Shown: positions 33,039 through 42,282, counted from the stretch's first letter. The stretch: 48,991 bases of DNA from Planctomycetaceae bacterium (GCA_015062085.1 SUVI01000010.1:1-48991); one strand, 5' to 3'. Notes: generated by a model from the letters alone, not told the origin. Translations and numbers: made by a program.

Positions 33039-36000
33039 TCATGAAAATGCGATCCGGATCTCGCGAAATTCGTTCGCAAAAATATCGAAGGAGACCCGAT
33101 CTCCGTCGATCGCATACGTATTGATCCGCTCGCCGCGGAAGTCGACCTGCTCAGCCGACACCAGGGGTCGCATCGCACGATACGTCACACGGACATTTCG
33201 GCCTTCCGTCTCCACGAAACGCAGACGCGCACCTTTTTCATCGGCTTCCCAGTGCGAGATCATGACATTTCGGTGAGAAACGTGCCCAAACCAGCCCGAA
33301 AGTGCGCGATCTTCCACTTCGCGGAATGCGCCGGGGACCTGCACTGCCGGACTCATGAATTCGTGAGCCGTCCGCATCGGGTAGGGCACATTTACTGCAA
33401 TGCCGAAACGGAAACGCCGGCTCGTCTCTCCGTGGACCATCAAAAGCGTATCCAGACGCCGATGCGCGCAATTCCGGTGCCACGGATGCCCATTCGCAAG
33501 CAGTGTAAGCCGGGAATCCGAGTACTCCGTATCCGCACCGCGTTCCGGAAGGAAATTCTCGCGCCGAAGTTCTTGGCCGCGGACACGCTGCGCAAGTTCC
33601 TGCGTCACCGAAGACATGATCCGCGACGCTGCGGTGTACTGGATCGGGCGAATGTCCACAAAATACGGCGACTCGATCCGAAACGCCGTCGTACGGCTAG
33701 ACTGAAAACCGACGTTTCGGAAAAGATCCACCACGCCGTCGCCCCACGCCAGCCGGCTCGCAATGTACGACTGCCAGGGATTCCGGCCAAGTTCACGAAG
33801 CGGCTCAAGATAAACATCAAATTCCACGACCGAACTTCCCCGCCGAAGAAGCGTCGTCTGCGTAAACCGGGCCAGGATCTCTCCTTCACGGCTCATCAGA
33901 CGTCCGGAGACTTCCAGCTCGCATCGGTCTGCGAATATCGCGGGTTTGAAGGAGTCCGCCGCCATGATCGAATACTCTTCCGGCGCGTCGCCTGCAAGGG
34001 AATCCAGCGGCGCAGATCTCAAACGCATCGCCAGAAGCTGCGAAAAACGGTTTCCGCGGTGCACATTGTCGAAAACGGAACGCAAATGCCCGGTGTAGGG
34101 ATCGAACCGAAGCGTCAGATGCTCATTCGCCATCAGCCACATTCCGGACTCGCGATCCTGGTAAACGGGCGGAGGCAGCTGCTCCTGTTTGCGTTTTCTG
34201 CCGAAGAACCAGCGTTTCGCAGTTTTCTCTTCTTTCGGAGTACCGGGAAGTTTCGGAGAATCGCACAGGATGGCGAAACCATGTGCCGGCACCTCCGTTC
34301 GCACCGCATGGACCGGCCCGCGCTCTTCTGTGGGATCTTTTTCCCAGAAATGGCGTTTCACGCACTCGCTTTCTTCCGGAATGAGACGCGGTACGGAAAG
34401 CACCTTTTCCGCTTCGGAAAGATCCGTCACCTTAGAGACCGGGAAACTGGACGGATTCAGCAGGATCAGCGTATTTTTGCGAGTTCCGTCCGAAAGGACT
34501 TCCGCGATCTGCTCTGCCGTTTTTCGTTCTGCCCGCAGCATTTCCTGCCGCGCCGTCGTGAAGAACGACTTTCCTTCCGCAGCAGGATCTTCCAGCATTT
34601 CCAACTGATCCAAAAGCGTTTCTCCGACGGAAGCTGCGGCATCCGGACCATTTTTCTTTTTCACGGCACCGAGCCAGACCGCGAGACTTTCCAGACTGCA
34701 AAGCGCCTCCAGACGCACACGAAGCTGATGATACCGCGCCCAGCGGGAGATCGGATCCGCCTCTTTCTTGGAGACCATCTGCTGGAGATACGGCGAAACG
34801 TAGCGTTCCGCACTGAACCGCTCATCCGCACTGGAATACCGCGTCGCTTCCAGGCACGTACCGAACGTCGTCAGGTCGCCGAACAGCGGGATCCAGCGGC
34901 AGGACCGTTTCAGAAGCTCGTACCAGCAGGACGTCATTCCCTCACCGGCCCAGTGCGTAAAGATCGCACCGAACGCATTATCGACGTTGACGGACGACGC
35001 CAGCGTTTCCGGAAGCCCGGCAACAGGATCCGCGCTGCGTGCGTCCAGCGGGATCTTCGAAAAGGCTTCCGTGACCTGCGCATCCATCCCCTTCCACGCG
35101 ATCCGGGACTGCTCCGAGACCGGGAATTTCCCGTCATCCAGCGTAAAATGCAGCGCTCCTCCAAAACCAAGACGCTTCAAAATACCCGGAAGTAACGGCG
35201 TTAGACCAAATCGGCGGCGCGCGTAGATCTCCGGAGTTCGCCCAAGATGCTTCTGGTAGACCTCCAGACCGTGCTGAAGACGGCGAAGGATCCCTTCCTG
35301 CGTCAGAAGCGGAAATTCCGTCTCCGTTTCCTCGCCGCCGACCAGACAGACGTCTCCGGACGCCAGTTTCTTCTTCAGCTCCTCAAACATTTCCGGGAAC
35401 TCCGCCGCCATCTTTTTGATCACGGTCCCGTCCGCGTGCAGGTTCATCGCGGATGCTTTTTTCAGCTCCTCAAGAAACGTCTCCGGAAGATACGACCGAT
35501 CCAGAAGCGTCAGATCGAAAAGGTAGCCATCCTGCGGCGCATAGTACTGCCGAGACTGAACGAGCTGGTCCCACACGTTCTGCATTTCCCGCTTCGCTTT
35601 GGGAGCGTCCCCTTCATCGCACGCCGTCAAAACTTCCAGAACGCTCGACGCAAACGAAAACGGTTCCAGATAGCTCATGAACTGGAGCTTGTGCGACATG
35701 ATCTCCGAAAGCAGGTGCATCATCCCAAGTGCCATGAAATCGCACGTCTGCGGCATTTCCGGATCCGTGACACGGTCGTCTGCCGCGAAAAGATCCCCAA
35801 GTTCCGGAAGAGGCTTTTCTTCCAGAACTTCCTCAGTTTCCGCCGCTTCCGCTTCCAAATTTCCTGACTCGCAGACCTCTGCGGCATCCGTTCCGGCATC
35901 CGTTCCGGCATCCGTTCCGGCATCCGTTCCGGCATCCGTTCCGGCATCCGTTCCGGCATCCGTTCCGGCATCAGTTCCGGCACGTTCTGCGTTTTCCGAA

Positions 36001-36488
36001 CTCTCCAGAGCTTCCTCTTCTGCCGAACTCTCCAGAGCTTCCTCTTCTGCCGAACTCTCCGGTCCAGCCTCCCCAAAGGATTCCAGCGGTACCATTCCTT
36101 CGGTTTTTTCAGCCGCAGCCTTTTCCGCAGCATCTTTTTCAGCGTCCTTTTCCGCCTCCTCGCGCAGGATCTGAAGCAGCTGCGCCGTCAGTTTTTCCAA
36201 ACTGGAACAGTCTTTCAAAAAAATGCAGTTCCGTTCCTCGGCACGCTCCATCCAGTAGTGGTCCAGAACGTCGAGCGTGGGAGACGGCGTGATCAGGATC
36301 GCGTTTTCCGGTTCATCATAAATGTACAGACCATACATTGGACTGGCGGTCTTACGCGTCAGCCGAAGGACCTCCGGATGGTAAACGCAGGTCCATGCCG
36401 TGAGGATCTCATGGCATTCCTCCGAAGAAAGTGTCAGGGAAAGGGATTCCATTCCCTGGGACGGCAGCACAACAAAAACTTCTCTCAT
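33039..36488 (-). CDS. GH38-like (alpha-mannosidase superfamily) protein with acidic low-complexity insertion
   Basis: Product of 1149 residues. The middle part (about 225-560) reads as a GH38/GH57-type deacetylase-like barrel (ARRRFGLTPLLPGILKRLGFGGALHF; SVNVDNAFGAIFTHWAGEGMTSCWYELLKR). The C-terminal part (about 760-1149) is a GH38 beta-sandwich (LMANEHLTLRFDPYTGHLRSVFDNVHRGNRF; SSVVEFDVYLEPL; RESEVRIAFS-like end). The N-terminal 100 residues are a separate unrecognised domain. Between 120 and 215 lies a disordered insertion of Glu/Ala/Ser and AGTD repeats. Catalytic residues could not be assigned with certainty, so activity is uncertain. It follows the 36561 gene by 72 bp in the same direction; its own ribosome-binding site is weak. 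Confidence 0.72.
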   Translation of the reverse strand: MREVFVVLPSQGMESLSLTLSSEECHEILTAWTCVYHPEVLRLTRKTASPMYGLYIYDEPENAILITPSPTLDVLDHYWMERAEERNCIFLKDCSSLEKLTAQLLQILREEAEKDAEKDAAEKAAAEKTEGMVPLESFGEAGPESSAEEEALESSAEEEALESSENAERAGTDAGTDAGTDAGTDAGTDAGTDAGTDAGTDAAEVCESGNLEAEAAETEEVLEEKPLPELGDLFAADDRVTDPEMPQTCDFMALGMMHLLSEIMSHKLQFMSYLEPFSFASSVLEVLTACDEGDAPKAKREMQNVWDQLVQSRQYYAPQDGYLFDLTLLDRSYLPETFLEELKKASAMNLHADGTVIKKMAAEFPEMFEELKKKLASGDVCLVGGEETETEFPLLTQEGILRRLQHGLEVYQKHLGRTPEIYARRRFGLTPLLPGILKRLGFGGALHFTLDDGKFPVSEQSRIAWKGMDAQVTEAFSKIPLDARSADPVAGLPETLASSVNVDNAFGAIFTHWAGEGMTSCWYELLKRSCRWIPLFGDLTTFGTCLEATRYSSADERFSAERYVSPYLQQMVSKKEADPISRWARYHQLRVRLEALCSLESLAVWLGAVKKKNGPDAAASVGETLLDQLEMLEDPAAEGKSFFTTARQEMLRAERKTAEQIAEVLSDGTRKNTLILLNPSSFPVSKVTDLSEAEKVLSVPRLIPEESECVKRHFWEKDPTEERGPVHAVRTEVPAHGFAILCDSPKLPGTPKEEKTAKRWFFGRKRKQEQLPPPVYQDRESGMWLMANEHLTLRFDPYTGHLRSVFDNVHRGNRFSQLLAMRLRSAPLDSLAGDAPEEYSIMAADSFKPAIFADRCELEVSGRLMSREGEILARFTQTTLLRRGSSVVEFDVYLEPLRELGRNPWQSYIASRLAWGDGVVDLFRNVGFQSSRTTAFRIESPYFVDIRPIQYTAASRIMSSVTQELAQRVRGQELRRENFLPERGADTEYSDSRLTLLANGHPWHRNCAHRRLDTLLMVHGETSRRFRFGIAVNVPYPMRTAHEFMSPAVQVPGAFREVEDRALSGWFGHVSHRNVMISHWEADEKGARLRFVETEGRNVRVTYRAMRPLVSAEQVDFRGERINTYAIDGDRVSFDIFANEFREIRIAFS
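35884..35979 (-). repeat. 12-bp in-frame tandem repeat (8 copies), AGTD repeats
   Basis: Seven perfect copies of GCATCCGTTCCG and one with a single change (GCATCAGTTCCG) encode Ala-Gly-Thr-Asp repeats in the GH38-like protein. Confidence 0.93.
35998..36060 (-). repeat. 27-bp in-frame tandem repeat (2 full copies plus part)
   Basis: Two perfect 27-bp copies plus a 9-bp third start encode a SSAEEEALE-type acidic repeat directly upstream (N-terminal) of the AGTD array in the same protein. Confidence 0.9.
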
Positions 36489-36560
36489 GCGCGGCTCGCA
36501 AAAAGGATCTAAAATTCAAAAAAAACTGCGTTTTGCCAAAACGGCTCGAACTTTTCTACA

Positions 36561-37202
36561 TTATGCGAGGAATTTTTCGATCAGTTTGGCGACTTCCATA
36601 CACTGAACGGCCGAGTGACGGGATCCGTCGTCGATCGTAGGATTAAATGCGACCGCAGACGTCTCTTCCGGCAGGCTTTTCAGGAAATCATGAAGCTGAC
36701 TCGGCGTTTCCACCCGCGTCAGCTCGTACTGCGAGGGACGCTCGAGCCGAGCTCGGTACTCTTTTGCTTTCTGATTGCTCGTGAACAGCGCAAGAACGAG
36801 AGACTTTTCCGTCGCGATCGCCGCGAACTGTCCATCCGACTGACGCAGAAGAAAGACCGGATAGTCCCACGGAGAACGCGCCAGCGGCATGTGCTCCTTC
36901 ACCATCTCGTACAGCGTGAGGCAATTCGTCTGCAAATGCCCATCCTCAAGCACGGAATCGATCGCAATGTGCGTCACCTCCGCAGGCTGAACGGCAAGCA
37001 CACGCCCAAGTTCACGCTCGTTACGCAAAAAACGCACATCCGCATCCTGGATCCCGACCGCCTCGATGAACGCGTCCGCAAGAGCTTCCGCCGTAAAGAC
37101 GAGAATTGCAAATTCGGGCTTCTCTTCCGGACTGTCCGGAGTCGCCATCGTCGCGTATCCGGAACCGATACGGATCACAAAAACGGGATAAGATGAAATC
37201 AT
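36561..37202 (-). CDS. Conserved protein of unknown function
   Basis: Product of 213 residues from the ATG at 37202 (GGAGAG about 11 nt upstream; the longer frame to 37232 has no ribosome-binding site). It appears to contain two similar alpha/beta halves of the SseB type: FVIRIGSGYATMATPDS, FAILVFTAEALADAFIEAVG in the first and PVFLLRQSDGQFAAIATEKSLVLALFTSNQKAKEYRARL in the second, each a strand pair followed by a helix. The final segment (VQCMEVAKLIEKFLA) is helical. The internal similarity suggests a duplicated domain. No catalytic motif was seen. It sits between lptB (113 bp upstream) and the GH38-like gene. Confidence 0.65.
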   Translation of the reverse strand: MISSYPVFVIRIGSGYATMATPDSPEEKPEFAILVFTAEALADAFIEAVGIQDADVRFLRNERELGRVLAVQPAEVTHIAIDSVLEDGHLQTNCLTLYEMVKEHMPLARSPWDYPVFLLRQSDGQFAAIATEKSLVLALFTSNQKAKEYRARLERPSQYELTRVETPSQLHDFLKSLPEETSAVAFNPTIDDGSRHSAVQCMEVAKLIEKFLA

Positions 37203-37315
37203 TTTTTTACTTACTCTCCTGAAACACACCACCCTTCACGACTCGTGCCGTAAAGAAAACTCTAGGACCTTCGAAACGGAGCCGGGATCCACAAACGGCT
37301 CCAAATTAAAAAAAC

Positions 37316-38602
37316 TCACTCTTCAAAACGGACATCGCCGGAGATCCGACCGCCAGGAACCTCTTTCTGCCCGCCAGGAACCTCTTTCTGCCCGCCAGGA
37401 ACCTCTTTCTGCCCGCCAGGAACCTCTTTCTGCCCGCCAGGAACGCGTCCCCGAATGCCGGGAACTCGCTCACGAACTCCCGAAACATGATTTTGAGCGC
37501 CCGTCTTAAGTTCCGAGACGGAAGCCTCAAAACTCTGGACCGTCTTTCGCGGCCTCTGACGGATCTCGTTCCACAGGCCCCTCCAATCCCGATTTTCTTC
37601 GCAAACGGCATACCCGCTGCCGTTCAGGACCTCGTCCGGGATCGGGAATTTTTCGTGAAAGTCCTTCAAGTCCTTGCTGAAAAGCTCCGCCATCGCTTTC
37701 GGATGCCGCACGATCGCCCACGGAGGCCCCTGAATGCACCCTTCCTGTCCCTTCGTCAGGTAGATCACCCAGTCCGCGATCTGCAGCACGTCTTGAAGAT
37801 GATGGTCCACGATCAGAATGGAGACCCCCGCCTTTTTCACTTCCTGAAAAAAATCATTGCAAAGCCCGATCGCCGGCTCATCCAGTGCCGCGTAGGGTTC
37901 ATCCATCAAAATGAGCCGCGGATTGCGAATAAACGAACGCGCGATCTCCAGTTTCCGACGCTCGCCGCCAGAAATGCTTCCCGCTTTGGTATCCTCCAGC
38001 TTCCGCTTTTTTTTATCCGATACAGGCTCCTCCTTGGTATCTTCGGTCAATTTGAATTTCCGAAGCATCCGGTCACAGAATTCCTCGTGCGTCCCGGACT
38101 CCACCTCAAATAACTTCATCCCCAAACGTAAATTTTTAGGCTCGATGACTTCCATGACGCCGATCAGATTCTGACGGACCGTCAGAGCATTGAAGACGCT
38201 GCTTTTCTGCGGAAGGTAAATGATCCCATGCTGTGCTCGCCGATACAAAGGCATCTTCATGATAGGGATCCATTTCTCATCCCCCGGCGTCTCATCGGCG
38301 TCACCATCACGCTCCGCAGCCTCCTTCGGATCCTCACCGTCCGCAGACAGGACCGCATCCAGAAAACTGGGAGACTTGCGAAACTCGATCTTGCCGTCCG
38401 TCGGAGAAGAAAGTCCCGCAAGCATATCGAATGTCGTCGATTTTCCGGCACCATTTCCGCCAAGCAGCGCCACGATCTCCCCCTCGTTGACCTCAAAAGA
38501 GAGGTCATTGATCACCGTCGTTCGGCTGCACGACGGCGGGAATACCGTTATTCGGCAAAACTGCTTCACCAGATTCTTCACTTTTAGGATCGGACTCCCC
38601 AT
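37316..38602 (-). CDS. lptB: LPS-export-type ABC transporter ATPase (LptB-like) with long C-terminal extension
   Basis: Product of 428 residues from the ATG at 38602, against about 240 for ordinary LptB. The Walker A is LLGGNGAGKST; the Q-loop region HGIIYLPQKSSVFNALTVRQNL is the LptB signature. The signature motif is SISGGERRKLEIARS, the Walker B LILMDEPYAALD, and the H-loop VDHHLQDV. An acidic insertion of about 40 residues sits between Walker A and the Q-loop, and a Lys-rich one lies before the signature. About 110 extra C-terminal residues end in GQKEVPG repeats. The start is uncertain: the frame stays open to a TTG at 38758 overlapping lepB, but GGAGG directly precedes 38602. LptB powers lipopolysaccharide transport; LptF/G are not in the window. 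Co-transcription with lepB is likely. Confidence 0.85.
   Translation of the reverse strand: MGSPILKVKNLVKQFCRITVFPPSCSRTTVINDLSFEVNEGEIVALLGGNGAGKSTTFDMLAGLSSPTDGKIEFRKSPSFLDAVLSADGEDPKEAAERDGDADETPGDEKWIPIMKMPLYRRAQHGIIYLPQKSSVFNALTVRQNLIGVMEVIEPKNLRLGMKLFEVESGTHEEFCDRMLRKFKLTEDTKEEPVSDKKKRKLEDTKAGSISGGERRKLEIARSFIRNPRLILMDEPYAALDEPAIGLCNDFFQEVKKAGVSILIVDHHLQDVLQIADWVIYLTKGQEGCIQGPPWAIVRHPKAMAELFSKDLKDFHEKFPIPDEVLNGSGYAVCEENRDWRGLWNEIRQRPRKTVQSFEASVSELKTGAQNHVSGVRERVPGIRGRVPGGQKEVPGGQKEVPGGQKEVPGGQKEVPGGRISGDVRFEE
37350..37443 (-). repeat. 21-bp in-frame tandem repeat (4 copies) in lptB
   Basis: Four perfect 21-bp units plus part of a fifth encode GGQKEVP repeats at the C-terminus of the LptB-like protein. 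Confidence 0.93.
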
Positions 38603-38606
38603 CTTT

Positions 38607-38644
38607 CCTCCGATTCGACCTCCGATTCGACCTCCGATTCGACC
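38607..38644 (-). repeat. 12-bp tandem repeat (3 copies) containing Shine-Dalgarno sequences
   Basis: Three perfect units of TCGAATCGGAGG (minus strand). Each carries GGAGG; the last lies 4 nt before the ATG at 38602. If translated from farther upstream the same array would encode GGRI repeats. Confidence 0.85.
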
Positions 38645-38697
38645 ACTGAAACGACTCTCGCCGCTCCGCTCACCCTGCGGCACACTCAGGCACTCCG

Positions 38698-40650
38698 CTA
38701 CTTGATCTTCCGGAATTTCTTCCAGTTCGGCCAAAATGGTTTCCAGGAATGCGGCCAATACACATAGTAAGCCTCACCGACCAGCAGCGATTCCGGCACA
38801 TAGTACTCCTTCAGGTACTGATTTCTTCGGGGATCGTAACTCGGGTACGTCCAGCATCGGCTGTCTGCGCTGTTCGTGCTGTTGTCTCCCAGCATGAAAT
38901 ACTGCGGTTCCCCCTCCGTATCCAGACGAAATTCCACAAAGCGCATCTTCTGAAACGCCTCCCAAAGTGCGGGATCCGAAGCCAATTCGAGCGGCGGCGT
39001 GTAGACTTGCACTCCATAGTGCCCGTCCTCGACAAAATCACTCATCTGTTCGGAATCCTCACGTTCACGAGCCACATAGTAAATATCGCGATACAGCGAA
39101 ATATGCGATAGATTCACCTCGCAGTTCCGGCATCCGACCTGAACCGGATGCTCTAAGTCGACCTTCGAAGGAAGGATGCGTTCCGATTCAATATACGCCG
39201 TCGGCTGGTCAAATTCCAAAACCTTTCCATCGACCCAAACATGCAGCTGATCATCCACGTTGGCGAACCGGAAGTGATAAATGTCCGTCCCGTTCATGTT
39301 TGACTTTGCGCGGGCAAAGTAGACCGTCTCACGATTCGCGTTGGTCTCCGCGAACTCTTTCTGCCGCTGCACGTCTTCGCCAAAATCCGGAACCGCCGGG
39401 ATCTCCAGCGTTACTTCTCCGGTTTCCAGATCCACCTTACACCAAAACATCCGGCCGCGCGCAAGTCCGACCTGAAAAAAACCCGTTTTCAGAGAACGCA
39501 CATCGATAGTCGCCTCGAAGACCAGATCCTTCACCCAATGCCGTCCATAGAAGGAATCCGGGATCGGAATGGAAAATACCCCCGTTCCGTCATCGCTGCT
39601 GTACGAGCCGCTCATCCCCGTGTTGTACGCCGTCATGTCCGTGATCAGACGCGGACGCACATCCGGACACTGATCCATTGCGGCCTGACGCCAGTGCGGC
39701 TGCAGCGGAACGAGATGCCGATACGCCAGCCAGCCGGTCATTTCATCCGGATCCGTCTGCCGGAAGTAAAACTCCCGCCCATCCGCACTTTCCTGCCATC
39801 GAGCCTGGACACCCATGTGCGTTCCTTCTGCCGGATCCATTTCAAGCTGATACCAGCGGGAGGGCATCCGGACCTGACGCAGCAGTGTGTTCTGGTAATC
39901 GTTCTGGTAGACCGGGATCATCGTCGCAAGGATCTTTTCCGGCGGTTTACGGGCAATGTGAAACGGAGCTTCCACCTTCCGCGCAAAACCTGTACTGATC
40001 GCAGACCCCGCAGCTTCCTGGCCCTCCGGAGTCCCCGATCCATCTGACGTGCGAAGAGGTTCCGACGGCTTCACGTAAATATCGCCGTCCTGAATGCGGA
40101 TCGTTTCACCGGGAAGACCGACGCACCGTTTGATGTAATTCGTATTTCCGCCGCCGGGAAAAAGAAAGACCGCCACATCCCACCGCTGCGGACGAGAAAA
40201 GTAGTACGGATACTTCCCGACCAAGATCCGGTCACCCGGATAGTTCGGAGCCACGTTCCCGTGCTTCGCTTCATTCGCGTAATCCATGACCGCATTGCAG
40301 TTCGGACAGATCGAGTAATTTACATTCTGTCCCTGAACGACGCCGACCTGATACGGAGCACTGCACTGCGGGCAGGTCACGTCCTTATGCTGTCCCATGA
40401 GCGTCGGTGCCATGGAACCGGTCGGAATGATGAACATTTCCGCAAGAAACGTCCGAAACAGAAACGCTACGACAAACGCAATGGCGACCGATTCAAAGAT
40501 CTCGCGCACCATCCGGCCGAAACTCTCCTCCTGAGCCTGATTTTCAGAACTCGGTTCAGCCGAAGAAACACTTTCGCTCAAATTCGGCTTGACCGGAGCG
40601 GAAACTGCAGACGATTCAGAACTGGATGCACTCATTTTCTCTGCCGACAC
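38698..40650 (-). CDS. lepB: Signal peptidase I with zinc ribbon and large lectin-like insertion
   Basis: Cleaves signal peptides on the outer face of the inner membrane. The product has 650 residues against about 200-320 for usual LepB. A disordered N-terminus (1-45) and a transmembrane segment (52-70) are followed by the catalytic Ser79 in IPTGSMAPTL and Lys174 in NYIKRCVGLPGE. Between them a four-Cys zinc ribbon (C93, C96, C115, C118) is inserted. A large insertion (about 205-590) includes a concanavalin-like beta-sandwich pattern (FEATIDVRSLKTGFFQVGLAR; YHFRFANVDDQLHVWVDGKVL; CRNCEVNLSHISLYRDIYY). The family box GDNSTNSADSRCW closes the catalytic domain near residue 610. The GTG at 40650 has AGGAG 4 nt upstream; an ATG at 40635 is the alternative. 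Confidence 0.94.
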   Translation of the reverse strand: MSAEKMSASSSESSAVSAPVKPNLSESVSSAEPSSENQAQEESFGRMVREIFESVAIAFVVAFLFRTFLAEMFIIPTGSMAPTLMGQHKDVTCPQCSAPYQVGVVQGQNVNYSICPNCNAVMDYANEAKHGNVAPNYPGDRILVGKYPYYFSRPQRWDVAVFLFPGGGNTNYIKRCVGLPGETIRIQDGDIYVKPSEPLRTSDGSGTPEGQEAAGSAISTGFARKVEAPFHIARKPPEKILATMIPVYQNDYQNTLLRQVRMPSRWYQLEMDPAEGTHMGVQARWQESADGREFYFRQTDPDEMTGWLAYRHLVPLQPHWRQAAMDQCPDVRPRLITDMTAYNTGMSGSYSSDDGTGVFSIPIPDSFYGRHWVKDLVFEATIDVRSLKTGFFQVGLARGRMFWCKVDLETGEVTLEIPAVPDFGEDVQRQKEFAETNANRETVYFARAKSNMNGTDIYHFRFANVDDQLHVWVDGKVLEFDQPTAYIESERILPSKVDLEHPVQVGCRNCEVNLSHISLYRDIYYVAREREDSEQMSDFVEDGHYGVQVYTPPLELASDPALWEAFQKMRFVEFRLDTEGEPQYFMLGDNSTNSADSRCWTYPSYDPRRNQYLKEYYVPESLLVGEAYYVYWPHSWKPFWPNWKKFRKIK

Positions 40651-40712
40651 GGCACTCCTGAATGAAACAAAAAATTAAAACGGACACACAAAACGCCGAT
40701 CCGCATTCCCTA

Positions 40713-40790
40713 GACCTTCAGGAACTCTGACCTTCAGGAACTCTGACCTTCAGGAACTCTGACCTTCAGGAACTCTGACCTTCAGGAACA
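40713..40790. repeat. 16-bp intergenic tandem repeat (about 5 copies)
   Basis: Nearly perfect copies of GACCTTCAGGAACTCT in the 199-bp gap between pilT and lepB. A 7-bp stem (CGGGAAG / CTTCCCG, 40796-40821) without a T tract lies between it and pilT. Confidence 0.92.
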
Positions 40791-40849
40791 CTCTGCGGGA
40801 AGCGCACCAAAGCACTTCCCGAAACGCGGATCAGACAACAGACACGGGA

Positions 40850-42019
40850 TCAGAGAATACCCGGTTCCTTGACCTCGATACCCTTGAGCGCCATCTTCAG
40901 AGCTTCCAGGTTCGGAGCCACTTCAAACGCAGTTTCACGCGTGATCATCTTCTTCTCGACGAGCTGTTTCAGCGAAAGGGTGAAGTCCTGCATCCCTTCC
41001 TGGTAGCCGATACGGATCGCGTCGGCAAGTTTCTCGTCTTGTTCTTCAAGGATCAGTTTCTGGATCGTCGGATTGAAGAACATCACTTCGCACGTCGGAA
41101 CTCGCGAAACGCCCGGCATGATCGATTTCAGCAGTTTCTGCGCAACGATACCTTTCAGGTTGAACGCAAGTGCGCTGCGCAGCGCCTTGTGCATGTCCTG
41201 CGGGAAAAGGTCGAGGATTCGGTTGATCGTCGTCGGAGCCGTCGAAGCGTGAATGGTCCCGAAGACCAAGTGCCCGGTCTCCGACGCATGAATGGCCGTC
41301 TCGAACGTCTCCTGGTCTCGCATTTCACCCACGAGGATGATGTCCGGGTCTTCTCGCACCGCGTGTTTCATACCGATCATGAAGTCCTTCACGTCCATAC
41401 CGATCTCGCGCTGGTTGATCAGGCATTTGTCTTCCGTGAACGTGAATTCGATCGGGTCTTCGAGCGTCAGAATGTGCTTCTTGTACCGCGCGTTGATCCA
41501 GTTCAGCATCGAACCGATCGTCGTCGATTTTCCCGAACCGGTGATCCCCGCCAGAAGGATCATTCCCTGCGAGTACTGACACAGTTTTTCAAGCGACTGC
41601 GGAAGGAAAAGTTTTTCAAATTCCGGGATCGTATTGTTCACTCGGCGAGCCACCAGCCCCATGTGTCCCAGCTGCTGAAGGATATTCACACGGAAACGCC
41701 ACGCGATACCGTCCACTTCCACCACGTGCGCAAAGTCCGCGCCGCCTTCTTCGTTGAAGATGCGTCGGTTGCGTTCGTCCATGATGTCGAACAGCATGTC
41801 GACCATCTCTTCATCCGGGATCGGCGGGTGATTCAGCGCTTTCAGGTCACCGCCCTGGCGAATGTACGGCGGCCGGTCCGCTTTCAGGTGAAGGTCGCTC
41901 CCCTTGAGTTTCACTAGCGCGGTAAAGAATTTGTCGATCTTGTGCACGCGTTTCTTATGCCGCAGTTTGTATTCATCCGCAGCGATCTGCGCCGCTGTCT
42001 TTTTCACGTCTTCAGACAT
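40850..42019 (-). CDS. pilT: Type IV pilus twitching ATPase PilT
   Basis: Hexameric ATPase that retracts type IV pili. The 389-residue product from the ATG at 42019 (GGGGAA 8 nt upstream; the frame extends to a TTG at 42055) has the PAS-like N-domain KGSDLHLKADRPPYIRQGG. It also has Walker A GITGSGKSTT, the Asp box EDPIEFTF, the Walker B/Glu ILVGEMRDQETFETA and the His box ASETGHLVFGTIHAS. PilT proteins lacking neighbours are common; no pilB, pilC or pilin gene is in the window. A strong promoter lies about 240 bp upstream, implying a long leader. Confidence 0.95.
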   Translation of the reverse strand: MSEDVKKTAAQIAADEYKLRHKKRVHKIDKFFTALVKLKGSDLHLKADRPPYIRQGGDLKALNHPPIPDEEMVDMLFDIMDERNRRIFNEEGGADFAHVVEVDGIAWRFRVNILQQLGHMGLVARRVNNTIPEFEKLFLPQSLEKLCQYSQGMILLAGITGSGKSTTIGSMLNWINARYKKHILTLEDPIEFTFTEDKCLINQREIGMDVKDFMIGMKHAVREDPDIILVGEMRDQETFETAIHASETGHLVFGTIHASTAPTTINRILDLFPQDMHKALRSALAFNLKGIVAQKLLKSIMPGVSRVPTCEVMFFNPTIQKLILEEQDEKLADAIRIGYQEGMQDFTLSLKQLVEKKMITRETAFEVAPNLEALKMALKGIEVKEPGIL

Positions 42020-42254
42020 GCTCTGTTCCCCATGTGTTGAATGGATCTCTTCCAAAATATATGCAGTTTTTCCGTCTCTTTAGTCTCATCTTTTCTGCCG
42101 CATGACGCCGAAAGAGACCGCCAACCGGCACACGAAGCCCGGAAGATGACGAAAAAGACTGAAAAACGTCCCTCTTCTATTATTTTATCGGCCGGAAACG
42201 CATTCTGCGTTCGATTTTATTTTCCGCGAACGATTCCAGCCGCACAAAATCTCA

Positions 42255-42282
42255 AGTATAGCACAAAATAAAATCCCGTCAA
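42255..42282 (-). promoter_or_regulatory. Strong sigma-70-like promoter of pilT
   Basis: Minus strand: TTGACG (42282-42277), 16-bp spacer, TATACT (42260-42255). It lies about 240 bp before the pilT ATG, so the gap 42020-42382 is mostly a long pilT leader; no other gene was seen there. Confidence 0.7.

Noticed and set aside
33252..35195. A 647-codon plus-strand frame opposite the GH38-like gene
   Set aside because: Antisense shadow caused by codon bias; no ribosome-binding site or recognisable domain.
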